Origin: Methanocorpusculum sp.
GTDB lineage: Archaea > Halobacteriota > Methanomicrobia > Methanomicrobiales > Methanocorpusculaceae
Assembly (NCBI GenBank): GCA_017387505.1
Contig: JAFOFB010000007.1
Span: 1 to 39,515 of the forward strand
Direction: 5' to 3'
DNA: 39,515 nucleotides
The position numbers and the translations under genes are program-made. Under the pieces are notes generated by a model, which was not told the DNA's origin, ran no database searches, and was given only the letters and a program-made list of their open reading frames with translations. Below, in pieces: positions 8,815 to 16,999 of the stretch. Positions within the stretch are counted from its first letter, which is position 1. Each line of letters starts with the position of its first letter.

Positions 8815-8824
8815 TCTTTAAATA
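8815..8824 (+). promoter_or_regulatory. Probable TATA box for CDC48
   Basis: TCTTTAAATAG lies about 50 bases before the ATG at 8872. A second candidate, ACTATAAATAC, lies near 8768, preceded by a CACG-n7-CGTG palindrome. Two promoters would fit a gene with basal and stress-responsive control, but this is inference. Confidence 0.4.
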
Positions 8825-8871
8825 GTTCGATATCTTACCTAAAGTAAACACAAAAACCAATGTGATGAAAT

Positions 8872-11208
8872 ATGACCGATAACAAAAAAATCTCTTTAAC
8901 CGTTCAGCATGCATACAGCAATGAAAGCGGTTATGCATTCTTCTCTTCTGATGACCGGGGAAAACTCGGAATCTCAGCAGGAGACTATGTAAAAATCTCA
9001 GGCGGCAAAACCGCACTCGCCAGAGCACACTTCCATCCGGATGTACATCCTGGAAAAATCGTCTTAACTAAAGATGTCAGATTAAAAGCAGTCGCAAACT
9101 TCGACAGTCCGGTCGAAATTGAAAAGATTACTCCGCTTTACGCAGATAAAATTACCATCCAGCCAAGAGACGAAGGTGTCAAAGTAAAAGACAGCGAAAT
9201 CTTCCGTGATACCCTCCAGGGAGAACTTGTCTACAAAGGATACGAATTCAACTACTCATACTACTATGGATTCATTGTATCTGATGTATCCCCGTCCGAG
9301 TATGCAATTGTAACATCTGCCACTCAGTTCATCTACAAAGACCGCGTACACAAAGAAGATGAAGAAAGTGACCGCCCCGAAGTCCACTACGAAGATATCG
9401 GAGGCTTAGGCCGCGAACTCTCGCAGGTTCGCGAGATGATTGAATATCCGCTTCGTCATCCTGAAGTCTTTGAAAAACTTGGAATCGAACCGCCAAAGGG
9501 AGTTCTGCTCTACGGACCGCCTGGAACCGGCAAGACCTTAATCGCAAAAGCTGTAGCCACCGAATCACAGGCAAAGTTCTACGAAATCTCAGGACCAGAA
9601 ATTGTCTCCAAGTACTATGGAGACTCTGAAGAAAAGCTTCGCGAAATCTTCAAGGAAGCAGAAAAGAACGCTCCTGCAATCATCTTCATCGACGAAATCG
9701 ACTCCATCGCCCCGAAGCGTGACGAATCCAAGGGTGAAATGGAACGCCGTGTTGTAGCTCAGCTCTTATCCTTAATGGATGGAATGAAATCCAGAGGAAA
9801 AGTCATTGTAATCGCCGCAACAAACCTGCCTGACTCAATCGACCCTGCACTTCGCCGCGGCGGAAGATTCGATCGCGAAATCGAGATTGGAGTGCCTGAC
9901 AAGGATGGAAGAAAGCAGATTTTAGAAATCCATACCAGAAACATGCCTCTTTCTGAAAATGTGGATATCAAAAAGTATGCTGACAGAACTCATGGATTTG
10001 TCGGAGCAGACTTATCCCTCGTTGCAAAAGAAGCAGCCATGCATGCCCTTCGCCGTGAGTTCCCGAACATGAACCCGGACGAAACCCCAAGCCCCGAAAA
10101 GCTTGAAAGCCTTCGTGTCACTGCAGAAGACTTCGAGTCCGCATTAAAGATGGTTCAGCCAAGCGCAATGCGTGAGGTGTTTGTAGAAGTCCCGGACATT
10201 AGATGGTCACATGTCGGAGGTCTCGACTCTGTAAAAGAAGAACTTCAGCAGGCTGTCGAATGGCCGATTAAGTATGCTGATGTTTACAAACAGTTTGCAA
10301 CCAAATCTCCAAAAGGCTTCCTCCTCTTTGGACCGCCTGGAACCGGCAAGACCCTTCTGGCGAAAGCTGTTGCAAACGAATCTGAGTGCAACTTCATCTC
10401 TGTAAAAGGCCCTGAGCTCATGTCCAAGTGGGTTGGAGAGTCCGAAAAGGGTGTTCGCGAAATCTTCAGAAAGGCACGGCTTGCATCCCCGTCGATTATC
10501 TTCTTCGACGAAATCGACGCAATCGTTCCAAAACGCGGAAGCTACGAAGGTTCATCTCATGTAACCGAGAGTGTGGTAAGCCAGTTCTTAACCGAACTTG
10601 ACGGCCTTGAAGAGCTCAAGAACGTCATCGTAATCGGCGCAACCAACAGACCTGACATGATTGATCCTGCCTTAATGCGCCCTGGACGTCTTGAACAGCA
10701 CATCTTTGTGCCTCCACCGGATGAAGAGGGAAGAAAGCAGATTTTCGAAGTCTACCTCCGCGAAGTATCCAACCTCTTAGCAGATGATGTAAAGATTGAA
10801 TCTCTCGTTGAAGCAACCGACGGATTTGTCGGAGCTGATGTCGAAGCACTTGTCCGCGAGGCAAAAATGACAGCCATTCGCGAGTTTGTCAAAGCCATGG
10901 CAGGACGCGATGCCGCAGAAATCTCTCTTGCTGTATCGAGCGTTAAAATCTTTGCAAGACACTTTGATGCTGCATTAAAGCGCGTAAGACCATCTCTTGA
11001 TACTGCAGGACGCCGCGATGCTGAACGTAATTCCTGGCAGTACCGTTACAACGAGGATGAGAGAAAACTCCTTGAGCGTGCTTTAATCCGCGTAGAATCC
11101 GCAGACTACAGCGGAACGGAAGAGGATGCTGAAGTAAAGGAACTGTCTTCTCTTCTGATGGCTCATCAGAAAGACTTTAGCAGAATCAAAGAGATACTTA
11201 ATCAGTAA
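8872..11208 (+). CDS. CDC48/VAT AAA+ ATPase
   Basis: A 778-residue double-ring unfoldase of the CDC48/p97/VAT family. Residues 1-~165 are the N domain (double-psi barrel plus C-lobe). D1 has Walker A GPPGTGKT at 215-222 and Walker B IIFIDEID at 270-277. D2 has Walker A at 487-494 and Walker B IIFFDEID. Both second regions of homology are present ([12 protein letters not shown] and [12 protein letters not shown]). The C-terminus (LKEILNQ) lacks an HbYX motif, so docking to the proteasome by that motif is not expected, unlike PAN. It is followed by a small heat-shock-like protein and a regulator on the same strand. Confidence 0.95.
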   Translation: MTDNKKISLTVQHAYSNESGYAFFSSDDRGKLGISAGDYVKISGGKTALARAHFHPDVHPGKIVLTKDVRLKAVANFDSPVEIEKITPLYADKITIQPRDEGVKVKDSEIFRDTLQGELVYKGYEFNYSYYYGFIVSDVSPSEYAIVTSATQFIYKDRVHKEDEESDRPEVHYEDIGGLGRELSQVREMIEYPLRHPEVFEKLGIEPPKGVLLYGPPGTGKTLIAKAVATESQAKFYEISGPEIVSKYYGDSEEKLREIFKEAEKNAPAIIFIDEIDSIAPKRDESKGEMERRVVAQLLSLMDGMKSRGKVIVIAATNLPDSIDPALRRGGRFDREIEIGVPDKDGRKQILEIHTRNMPLSENVDIKKYADRTHGFVGADLSLVAKEAAMHALRREFPNMNPDETPSPEKLESLRVTAEDFESALKMVQPSAMREVFVEVPDIRWSHVGGLDSVKEELQQAVEWPIKYADVYKQFATKSPKGFLLFGPPGTGKTLLAKAVANESECNFISVKGPELMSKWVGESEKGVREIFRKARLASPSIIFFDEIDAIVPKRGSYEGSSHVTESVVSQFLTELDGLEELKNVIVIGATNRPDMIDPALMRPGRLEQHIFVPPPDEEGRKQIFEVYLREVSNLLADDVKIESLVEATDGFVGADVEALVREAKMTAIREFVKAMAGRDAAEISLAVSSVKIFARHFDAALKRVRPSLDTAGRRDAERNSWQYRYNEDERKLLERALIRVESADYSGTEEDAEVKELSSLLMAHQKDFSRIKEILNQ

Positions 11209-11212
11209 TATT

Positions 11213-11233
11213 AACCAGGTCCCCCACCTGGTT
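11213..11233 (+). terminator. Hairpin between CDC48 and small heat-shock-like gene
   Basis: AACCAGGT and ACCTGGTT form a perfect 8-bp stem with a CCCCC loop, four bases after the CDC48 stop, followed by TT and the GGAGG of the next gene. It may partially terminate, or set a processing point that changes the ratio of the two products. Confidence 0.5.
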
Positions 11234-11247
11234 TTGGAGGATACGTC

Positions 11248-11658
11248 ATGGGAAACCCGACTGACGATTCATACAAAGATCTGATGGATATTATTCATAA
11301 AATACTGGGAAACCAACTTCCAGGAAAAGACGGTGTTCCGCCGATTGTCGGAGTCAAGTTCGTGGTTGGAGGTCAGCCAATCTCTGCTGCCCCGTCACGT
11401 ATGATTCCTGTTGAGGTATTTGAGTCTGAAACCTCATTTACAATCCAGACCGAGCTTCCGGGAGAGTGCCCGAATGATTTCACACTCTCCTATATTGATG
11501 GAAAGCTCAAACTCCAGGCAGGTGAGAACCGTGAGTACTGTGCTGAGCTTCCGCTTGCAGGAATCGACCCGTCTGCAATCAAAACCAGACTGAAAAACGG
11601 TGTCCTTGAGATTTTCTGCGGAAAACTTCCGGCCGCGGTCCCTGCTCCGGAGGCATAA
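11248..11658 (+). CDS. Hsp20/alpha-crystallin-like small chaperone
   Basis: A 136-residue protein. Residues ~45-128 fit a compact alpha-crystallin/CS beta-sandwich: IPVEVFESETSFTIQTELPG, a strand LSYIDGKLKLQAG, and LKNGVLEIFCGKLP, which corresponds to the conserved A/LKNGVL motif of Hsp20. The N-terminus is short and predicted helical (YKDLMDIIHKILGN). GGAGGATACGTC before ATG is a strong ribosome binding site. Its place 39 bases after CDC48 suggests it holds unfolded clients. The family call rests mainly on the KNGVLEI motif and strand layout. Confidence 0.75.
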   Translation: MGNPTDDSYKDLMDIIHKILGNQLPGKDGVPPIVGVKFVVGGQPISAAPSRMIPVEVFESETSFTIQTELPGECPNDFTLSYIDGKLKLQAGENREYCAELPLAGIDPSAIKTRLKNGVLEIFCGKLPAAVPAPEA

Positions 11659-12056
11659 TGGAAGCATCAATCTGCTCTCCGGCACACTGCAGGCTTACGA
11701 TGAAGGAGGAGGATTATTTAGAATCCATCCTCAATGTTTCAGAGGTTAAGGGATATGCAAAGGCCCGTGATATCTCGGATGATTTAGGCGTATCTCCATC
11801 TTCTGCTTCCGAGATGTTTGTAAAGCTCAGCAAAAAAGGTCTGATTGTTCACCGTAAGTATGAGGGTGTGACTTTAACTGATACAGGAAAAAGCGTTGCT
11901 GTTCAGGTGAGATTCAGACATGATGTGCTTGTTGAGTTTTTGAAGCATATCGGTGTTTCTGCTGAAGTCGCAGACAAAGACGCCTGTTTCATGGAACACG
12001 AACTCCATTCTGAGACTATTCAGAAGATTAAGGAGTTTGTGGAGATGAAAAAATAA
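11658..12056 (+). CDS. DtxR/MntR-family metal-dependent regulator
   Basis: A 132-residue regulator with an N-terminal winged helix (EEDYLESILNVSEVKGYAKA, DISDDLGVSPSSASEMFVKL, GLIVHRKYEGVTLTDTGK) followed by a helical dimerisation and metal-binding part. RHDVLVEFL and DACFMEHELH match the His and Cys/Glu-His metal ligands of DtxR-type proteins. It lacks the C-terminal SH3-like domain, like MntR. GGAGG precedes ATG 11658, which overlaps the stop of the heat-shock-like gene; Met15 (11700) is a possible alternative start. Coupling to a chaperone operon suggests metal or redox stress control, which is inference. Confidence 0.85.
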   Translation: MEASICSPAHCRLTMKEEDYLESILNVSEVKGYAKARDISDDLGVSPSSASEMFVKLSKKGLIVHRKYEGVTLTDTGKSVAVQVRFRHDVLVEFLKHIGVSAEVADKDACFMEHELHSETIQKIKEFVEMKK

Positions 12057-12150
12057 TTCTTAGGATTTCTAACATCCTCTATTTTGAAAAATATAGATTT
12101 AGCCTCACTTGATTTTGAAAATAATCTTCACTCCTTGTAGCCCAAAATAG

Positions 12151-12187
12151 GATATTCCACCGCGGAGCGGCTCGCGGTGGAAATATC
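12151..12187. repeat. Palindromic interspersed repeat copy 2
   Basis: GATATTCCACCGCG (12151-12164) pairs with CGCGGTGGAAATATC (12173-12187). The 190-base gap around it contains only this element and AT-rich flanks. The right flank ...GGATAAATTTTTGAAAAATAG is also found beside copy 3 near 23510. Confidence 0.75.
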
Positions 12188-12245
12188 TTATGTTCAAATA
12201 AGTATTCAGGATAAATTTTTGAAAAATAGAAGTTGTTAGAATCTA

Positions 12246-12965
12246 TCAATCCCAAACAGCACACGGGACACAAACCGCACATTTACCGCAGACATCCGCC
12301 CCAAGCTCTTCTTCTGCCTTACGGCATACAAAATAGCATACATTCCTGTCAAACCCGTCCGCAGATAAAGCCCCGGTCGGACATCTCTTAACACAAGCTA
12401 AACACCCGCCCCCTGCCTTTGAGATACAAAGTTCCTCTGTCATAGGCAAATCGGCTTTTTCTTTCAAGGCTGTCACAACAGAACCGAACCGTCCCATACT
12501 GCCTGCTCTTGTGATTAGCATATTGTTCACCCCGAAAGTGCCAAGGCCGGCTGCCTCTGCAACATGCCTCTGAGACCATCGGCTAAGCAACCTCTCTGTA
12601 TCAAAACCTCCGGCAGGAACTGCTGCCTTCACACCTTCTGCTTCGAGAGCTGACACAAGAGCCTCGTTAATCTCAGCGATTAACGCATTGGTCCTGTTAT
12701 ACAAATCAGCCCAGAGCTGAGACGGGAAATCCCCGTCTCTATTACACTCTCCGGCGGCTCTTGTGAACGGTAAAAAATAGGAGATAATAATCTCTGCTTC
12801 TGGAAAAACATCCTCAGGCATTAGGTGGTCATCTGCAGCAGATGACCTAAGACCGCGGATATGTGCTGACGAAACATCAGCGAACCCGACAAGAGGTTCG
12901 CGAATCCAGTAAGCCCCGCGAATCTTTTCGCGGATAATCTCCAGAGCAGTCTCTCTAAAACTCAC
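12246..12965 (-). CDS. QueG-like 4Fe-4S protein
   Basis: A 239-residue protein resembling epoxyqueuosine reductase-like iron-sulfur proteins. The N-terminal ~165 residues include EAEIIISYFLPF and LSRWSQRHVAEAAGLGTFGVNNMLIT, typical of the cobalamin-binding QueG-type domain. The C-terminus has one ferredoxin-like cluster motif (GCLACVKRCPTGAL) and a second Cys-rich group (CGKCAVCVPC), enough for two 4Fe-4S clusters. The start is GTG and overlaps the ApgM stop, so translation is coupled. True QueG is longer, so tRNA queuosine reduction is not assured; archaeal homologues are mostly uncharacterised. Confidence 0.75.
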   Translation of the reverse strand: MSFRETALEIIREKIRGAYWIREPLVGFADVSSAHIRGLRSSAADDHLMPEDVFPEAEIIISYFLPFTRAAGECNRDGDFPSQLWADLYNRTNALIAEINEALVSALEAEGVKAAVPAGGFDTERLLSRWSQRHVAEAAGLGTFGVNNMLITRAGSMGRFGSVVTALKEKADLPMTEELCISKAGGGCLACVKRCPTGALSADGFDRNVCYFVCRKAEEELGADVCGKCAVCVPCAVWD

Positions 12966-14125
12966 TCTGAGAACACCATCGGAAGAAGGTCAACTGCCTT
13001 CATCAGACCATAGGCACCGTTCTCGCGAACATCCTTTTCGGTGTATGCAGAAACACCGTCAGCCTCATCTTTGCCCATAACAACGAACGGGACTGCATCA
13101 TGGGTGTGGGTCTTTTTGGCGATTGGTGTCGGGTGGTCCGGCATAAGCATAACGCATCCGTCGAAGTTCTCGAGAATGTATCCGACAGCTTCATCGAGAC
13201 GCTCGATTGCGCGAATCTTCTCCTCAACACTTCCTAAGTGTCCTGCCTCATCTGTTGCCTCGACATGCATGTAAACAAAGTCTGCGTCTCCTTTTAAGGT
13301 CTCGACAGCCGCCTTTGCTTTGCCCATGTAGTTTGTGTCTAAGTATCCGGTTGCCCCTTCGACTTTTACAATCTCCATACCGCAGCATGCCGCAATTCCA
13401 AAGAGCAGGTCAACTGCGGAAATCATGGCTCCCTTCTTGCCGAACATCTCCTCGAACTTCGGCATAGCAGGCTTCTTACCTGAACTCCACGGCCAGATGG
13501 TAGTTGCCGGGTTCTTTCCTGCGGCCTTTCTTGCAACGTTTACCGGGTGGTTCTCGAACACATCAGCCGCACGAACCATAGCCTTCATTACAACGTCTGC
13601 ATCAGGACCTTTCGGCATGTAGTTGTCAACAACCTCGTCAACGATATCGTGAGGCGGATAGGACTCAACTCCCTTTCCTCCCGGAAACATCATAACATTT
13701 CTGTAGGAAACACCTGGATAGAATTTAAGTCCCGGGACCTTCTCCTGCAGGGACTTGAAAAGCTCTGCTCCTTCCTCGCTTGTGATATGTCCTGCTGCAA
13801 AGTCCTTCATCTTTCCGTTCTCGATGGTGACTAAGTTACAGCGGTATGCCATATCATCATCTCCGAATGGAACACCCATGCTGAGTGCTTCAAGAGCCCC
13901 GCGTCCCGTATAGTACTTCTCAGGGTCATATCCTAAAATGGACATGTTTGCAACATCAGACCCCGGAGTCATAGACTCGTCAACGGTCTTTAACATACCG
14001 CATCTGCCTTTTTTGGCAATCATATCCATATTCGGTTTCTTGGCGACTTCAAGTGGAGTCTTTCCGCCTAACTCCTCAAGCGGCTCATCAGCCGCACCGT
14101 CAGCTAAGATTAACAGATATTTCAT
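12962..14125 (-). CDS. apgM: Phosphoglycerate mutase, 2,3-BPG-independent, archaeal type
   Basis: A 387-residue cytoplasmic enzyme interconverting 3- and 2-phosphoglycerate in glycolysis/gluconeogenesis. It belongs to the archaeal ApgM branch of the alkaline phosphatase superfamily. Visible motifs are YLLILADGAADEP (first metal aspartate), TPGSDVANMSILGYDP with the catalytic serine region, YTGRGALEA, and the C-terminal metal set VYMHVEATDEAGHLG, MLMPDHPTPI and HTHDAVPFV. The length is normal. Minus-strand TATA-like sequence (AAACATATAG) lies about 30 bases upstream of the ATG. The Fe-S gene follows with a four-base overlap. Confidence 0.95.
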   Translation of the reverse strand: MKYLLILADGAADEPLEELGGKTPLEVAKKPNMDMIAKKGRCGMLKTVDESMTPGSDVANMSILGYDPEKYYTGRGALEALSMGVPFGDDDMAYRCNLVTIENGKMKDFAAGHITSEEGAELFKSLQEKVPGLKFYPGVSYRNVMMFPGGKGVESYPPHDIVDEVVDNYMPKGPDADVVMKAMVRAADVFENHPVNVARKAAGKNPATTIWPWSSGKKPAMPKFEEMFGKKGAMISAVDLLFGIAACCGMEIVKVEGATGYLDTNYMGKAKAAVETLKGDADFVYMHVEATDEAGHLGSVEEKIRAIERLDEAVGYILENFDGCVMLMPDHPTPIAKKTHTHDAVPFVVMGKDEADGVSAYTEKDVRENGAYGLMKAVDLLPMVFSE

Positions 14126-14175
14126 TATAAGGAAATATATCTGGTTTCTATATGTTTAAGTGTTCGCCTTTGGGC

Positions 14176-14181
14176 AAAAAA
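14176..14181 (-). terminator. T6 tract directly after pyrI
   Basis: On the minus strand the pyrI stop is followed by C and TTTTTT. The same TAACTTTTTT arrangement ends the acyltransferase gene at 15624. Short T-tracts are sufficient terminators for archaeal RNA polymerase. Confidence 0.55.
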
Positions 14182-14182
14182 G

Positions 14183-14647
14183 TTAGATGTAGTTTCCGAT
14201 ATCTCTCTCGCGGGAGATAACGGTATCACAGTATCTGCAGCGGAAACCTCTGGAGTGTGCTGCAAAGCGGGTTGGAACAGGTTCTTTGGTGTTTGTAATG
14301 CAGTTCGGGTTCGGACATGTAATAACACCCTCGATTTCCTGCGGAACTTCGACCTGTTTTTTGTCAACGACCTGATAATCACGAATGATACTAATCGTTG
14401 CATCTGGGGCGACGAGCGCGATTTTGTCGACCTCTTCTTTTAAGAGCTCACGGTCGGCGATCTTTACTAAATCCTTTCTTCCGCCGTGAGAACTTTCAAC
14501 GTTGCATGCAACAGTTACCATAACTCCGCTTCCGCGGGTGATTCCAAGGATTCTGATAACGGTCAGTCCTTCGCCCGGAGTGATATGGTCGATAACCGTT
14601 CCGTGCTGAATCGGCGAGATCTCTAAAGTTTTCTTGACCTTTGTCAT
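14183..14647 (-). CDS. pyrI: Aspartate carbamoyltransferase regulatory subunit
   Basis: A 154-residue regulatory chain of aspartate transcarbamoylase, which binds nucleotide effectors and the catalytic chain. The N-terminal effector domain includes GTVIDHITPGEGL and VNK-like DLVKIADRELL; the C-terminal zinc domain has CPNPNC and CRYC, the four structural zinc cysteines. I start at 14647 (MTKVKKTLEI), where GAGGTGAAGCA precedes ATG and the start overlaps the pyrB stop; the longer frame lies inside pyrB. Order pyrB-pyrI with four-base overlap gives coupled, equal synthesis. Confidence 0.95.
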   Translation of the reverse strand: MTKVKKTLEISPIQHGTVIDHITPGEGLTVIRILGITRGSGVMVTVACNVESSHGGRKDLVKIADRELLKEEVDKIALVAPDATISIIRDYQVVDKKQVEVPQEIEGVITCPNPNCITNTKEPVPTRFAAHSRGFRCRYCDTVISRERDIGNYI

Positions 14648-15558
14648 TGCTTCATCACCTCGTTTAACATAGCCATTCTGACAGGGACACCGTTGTGTGC
14701 CTGTTCGAAGTATTTTGCACACGGCAGGGCATCTACTCTCGGGTCAATCTCATCCACTCTTGGAAGAGGGTGGAGAACAATCATGTTCGGCTTTGCCTCC
14801 TCTAAGAGTTCAGGGTTTATTCTGTAGGTGGATGCATAGCTGTCGAAGGCAACCGGGTCCGGGAATCTTTCACGCTGAAGGCGTGTAACATAGAGGACAT
14901 CAAGTTCAGGGAGGCACTCTTCTACTGCATCATGGCAGATGAGTTCAACTCCGAGTTCTGATAAGTCAGCCTTTAATGATGACGGGAAGTCCAGACCTTC
15001 CGGGGCAATTGTGTGGATTCTTATGTTGTCGTATTTGGAAAGTGCGAACGCTAACGAGTGGACTGTTCTTCCATAGCGAAGGTCTCCCTGAAGTCCGATA
15101 TCAATATTTTTAAGCGGCATCGACTCTCTGATTGTGTAAAGGTCAAGAAGAGTCTGGGACGGGTGCTGACCTGCTCCGTCTCCTCCGTTAATCACCGGTA
15201 CTGATGCCACTTCGCTTGCGAGGCGGGCTGCACCTTCCTTTGGATGGCGGAGAACGATTGCATCGGCATATCCTGATACAACACGGATTGTATCAGAAAG
15301 GGTTTCTCCTTTTGCAATTGATGTAGCCTCAACTGAGCCAAGGTTCAGAATTTTACCTCCAAGTCTCATCATAGCAGATGAGAAGGACATACGGGTTCTG
15401 GTACTTGGTTCGAAGAAAAGAACTGCCAGAATCTTTCCGTCGAGTTCATGACCAGTTCCATTTCCATGGTCAAACTCTGCAGCAGCGGATAAGAGTCTGT
15501 CAATCTCTTCCCTGTCCATGTCACGGACAGATAGGATGTTTCTCTGGTTTACAGTCAT
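14644..15558 (-). CDS. pyrB: Aspartate carbamoyltransferase catalytic subunit
   Basis: A 304-residue catalytic chain forming carbamoyl-aspartate from carbamoyl phosphate and aspartate, the committed step of pyrimidine synthesis. The carbamoyl phosphate site FEPSTRTRMSF is complete, as are GDGAGQHPSQTLLDLYTI, GDLRYGRTVHSLA and the aspartate-binding HPLPRVDEID. I start at 15558 (MTVNQRNILSV), which gives the standard length; the frame could extend eight residues. A CTATATTG TATA-like box lies about 25 bases upstream, suggesting a very short leader. It forms one unit with pyrI. Confidence 0.95.
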   Translation of the reverse strand: MTVNQRNILSVRDMDREEIDRLLSAAAEFDHGNGTGHELDGKILAVLFFEPSTRTRMSFSSAMMRLGGKILNLGSVEATSIAKGETLSDTIRVVSGYADAIVLRHPKEGAARLASEVASVPVINGGDGAGQHPSQTLLDLYTIRESMPLKNIDIGLQGDLRYGRTVHSLAFALSKYDNIRIHTIAPEGLDFPSSLKADLSELGVELICHDAVEECLPELDVLYVTRLQRERFPDPVAFDSYASTYRINPELLEEAKPNMIVLHPLPRVDEIDPRVDALPCAKYFEQAHNGVPVRMAMLNEVMKQ

Positions 15559-15617
15559 TAGTGAGCGCCTTGAATGATACAATATAGGCGCGTATGGGAT
15601 ATATAATCAACCATCTG

Positions 15618-15624
15618 AAAAAAA
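15618..15624 (-). terminator. T7 tract directly after acyltransferase gene
   Basis: The minus strand reads TAAC then TTTTTTT right after the stop. This separates the gene from the pyrB promoter, which lies only about 25 bases further on. Confidence 0.55.
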
Positions 15625-15625
15625 G

Positions 15626-16846
15626 TTAGTAGTACTCTTTTCCAATAAGGAAGCGGTAGAGTACCATGTATTTTACAGCTGACCTCGGAATCTCGGAGTC
15701 AACCTCATAGTAGGTTCCATCCTTCATGGAGAAGAGAATCTTCATCTGCAAAGAGAATGCAAATCCTCCAATCTCTTCGAACGGGAAGACGTACTTTTCC
15801 TCTTCGGTCTGGAACTCGAAGCGGTCTTTGTAGATTGCAAAGCGTCCCTTTCCAAGGACATCAACGGATTTGAGTGCTCCGATTCTCTTTAAAATCTGGT
15901 TGTCGTCGAATTCGACAGGTTTGTCTGCCGGGTATTCGAGGAACTCAGGAAGTCTTTCTTTGAAGTAGTCTCTCTGCCAGTGATCCCAGGTTGCGATGTT
16001 GTCGATGATAAGCTCATCATCACCTGCGGCTTCGAAGAGTCCGTCCTCAGTGAATCTGACTTTGTATCCGCATTCGCAGGATAAGATGTTGTCTTTGCTG
16101 TGAAGCTTTCCAACTGCACGGCATTTTGGACAGACGTATAAGGTGGTTTCCAGATTCTCTGCTAAGGCTTCTCCCTTGTACGGGGTCGGGTTTTTCTTCT
16201 GGTCGTCGAAGGTATTTACATACATGTCGCGGTTGATGATTTCGTTGATTTCATCAACGGACTTGGACATGAGTTCTTCCGGTGAATATTCTGCGACAAA
16301 CTCTCCCCACATTTTTCCCTTTCTCTGGTGTTTTCCCCAGCGCGGACGGCGGAGGTATCCTCCGTGGATTCTGTAGGTGATAAGTCCTGCACCCAATTCG
16401 GCACATTCTTTTACGAGTTTTCCGGTTGCAGGAGAGATGAAAGCACTTTCTCCGTTAATCGAACGTGCTCCTTCCGGGCTCATCCAGACGTTGGCTCCGG
16501 ACTGTAAGACCTTCTTCATCTCACGAATCATGTCATCTGCAGGTGCTCCCTTCTTTCTAATGATAAGACCTGCACAGTTCATGACAACAGTTCTGAGAAT
16601 CTTGTTTCTAAAGAGGTGTTCTCCTGCGACGTAGTACATCTGACGTCTGAACGGAACGCCAACTAAGAGATAATCCCAGAGGGTTGTGTGATTTGAAAGA
16701 GCTAAGTACGGCCGGTGTTTTGCATGCACCTTGTCATAGGTGTAGTTGATTTTAAACCTTACAAACGGTGTTGCGGCGCATCGTGCAAAGAAGTAGCAGA
16801 ACCGATACCATAAAAGATGCGGAGAAGCCATATCTTCCATATACAT
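15626..16846 (-). CDS. PlsC-like acyltransferase with zinc ribbon
   Basis: A 406-residue protein counted from ATG 16846 (MYMEDMASPH); an upstream GTG at 16888 is possible. Residues ~50-230 hold a lysophosphatidic acid acyltransferase domain: LSNHTTLWDYLLVG contains the catalytic NHxxxxD, and SPEGARSING is the substrate-binding EGxRS block. Around residues 255-285 there is a four-cysteine zinc ribbon (CPKCRAVG...CECGYKV), and the tail is a beta-rich domain (FAIYKDRFEFQTEEEKYVFPFEEIGGFAF). The combination is unusual to me. Archaeal core lipids are ether-linked isoprenoids, so the acyl acceptor is unclear. Confidence 0.8.
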   Translation of the reverse strand: MYMEDMASPHLLWYRFCYFFARCAATPFVRFKINYTYDKVHAKHRPYLALSNHTTLWDYLLVGVPFRRQMYYVAGEHLFRNKILRTVVMNCAGLIIRKKGAPADDMIREMKKVLQSGANVWMSPEGARSINGESAFISPATGKLVKECAELGAGLITYRIHGGYLRRPRWGKHQRKGKMWGEFVAEYSPEELMSKSVDEINEIINRDMYVNTFDDQKKNPTPYKGEALAENLETTLYVCPKCRAVGKLHSKDNILSCECGYKVRFTEDGLFEAAGDDELIIDNIATWDHWQRDYFKERLPEFLEYPADKPVEFDDNQILKRIGALKSVDVLGKGRFAIYKDRFEFQTEEEKYVFPFEEIGGFAFSLQMKILFSMKDGTYYEVDSEIPRSAVKYMVLYRFLIGKEYY

Positions 16847-16999
16847 CAACTTAAGATTAGATAATACTATCTGCAAATCCGAAAACACAGCGTTAAACAG
16901 CGTCTGATATCTGATGTGCCGAGAGCTTATTTTTAGAACTTCGAGATAATTTCACCATAGTTTTATCGTCTTACACGTTGCATTAATAGAGGTATCGTT

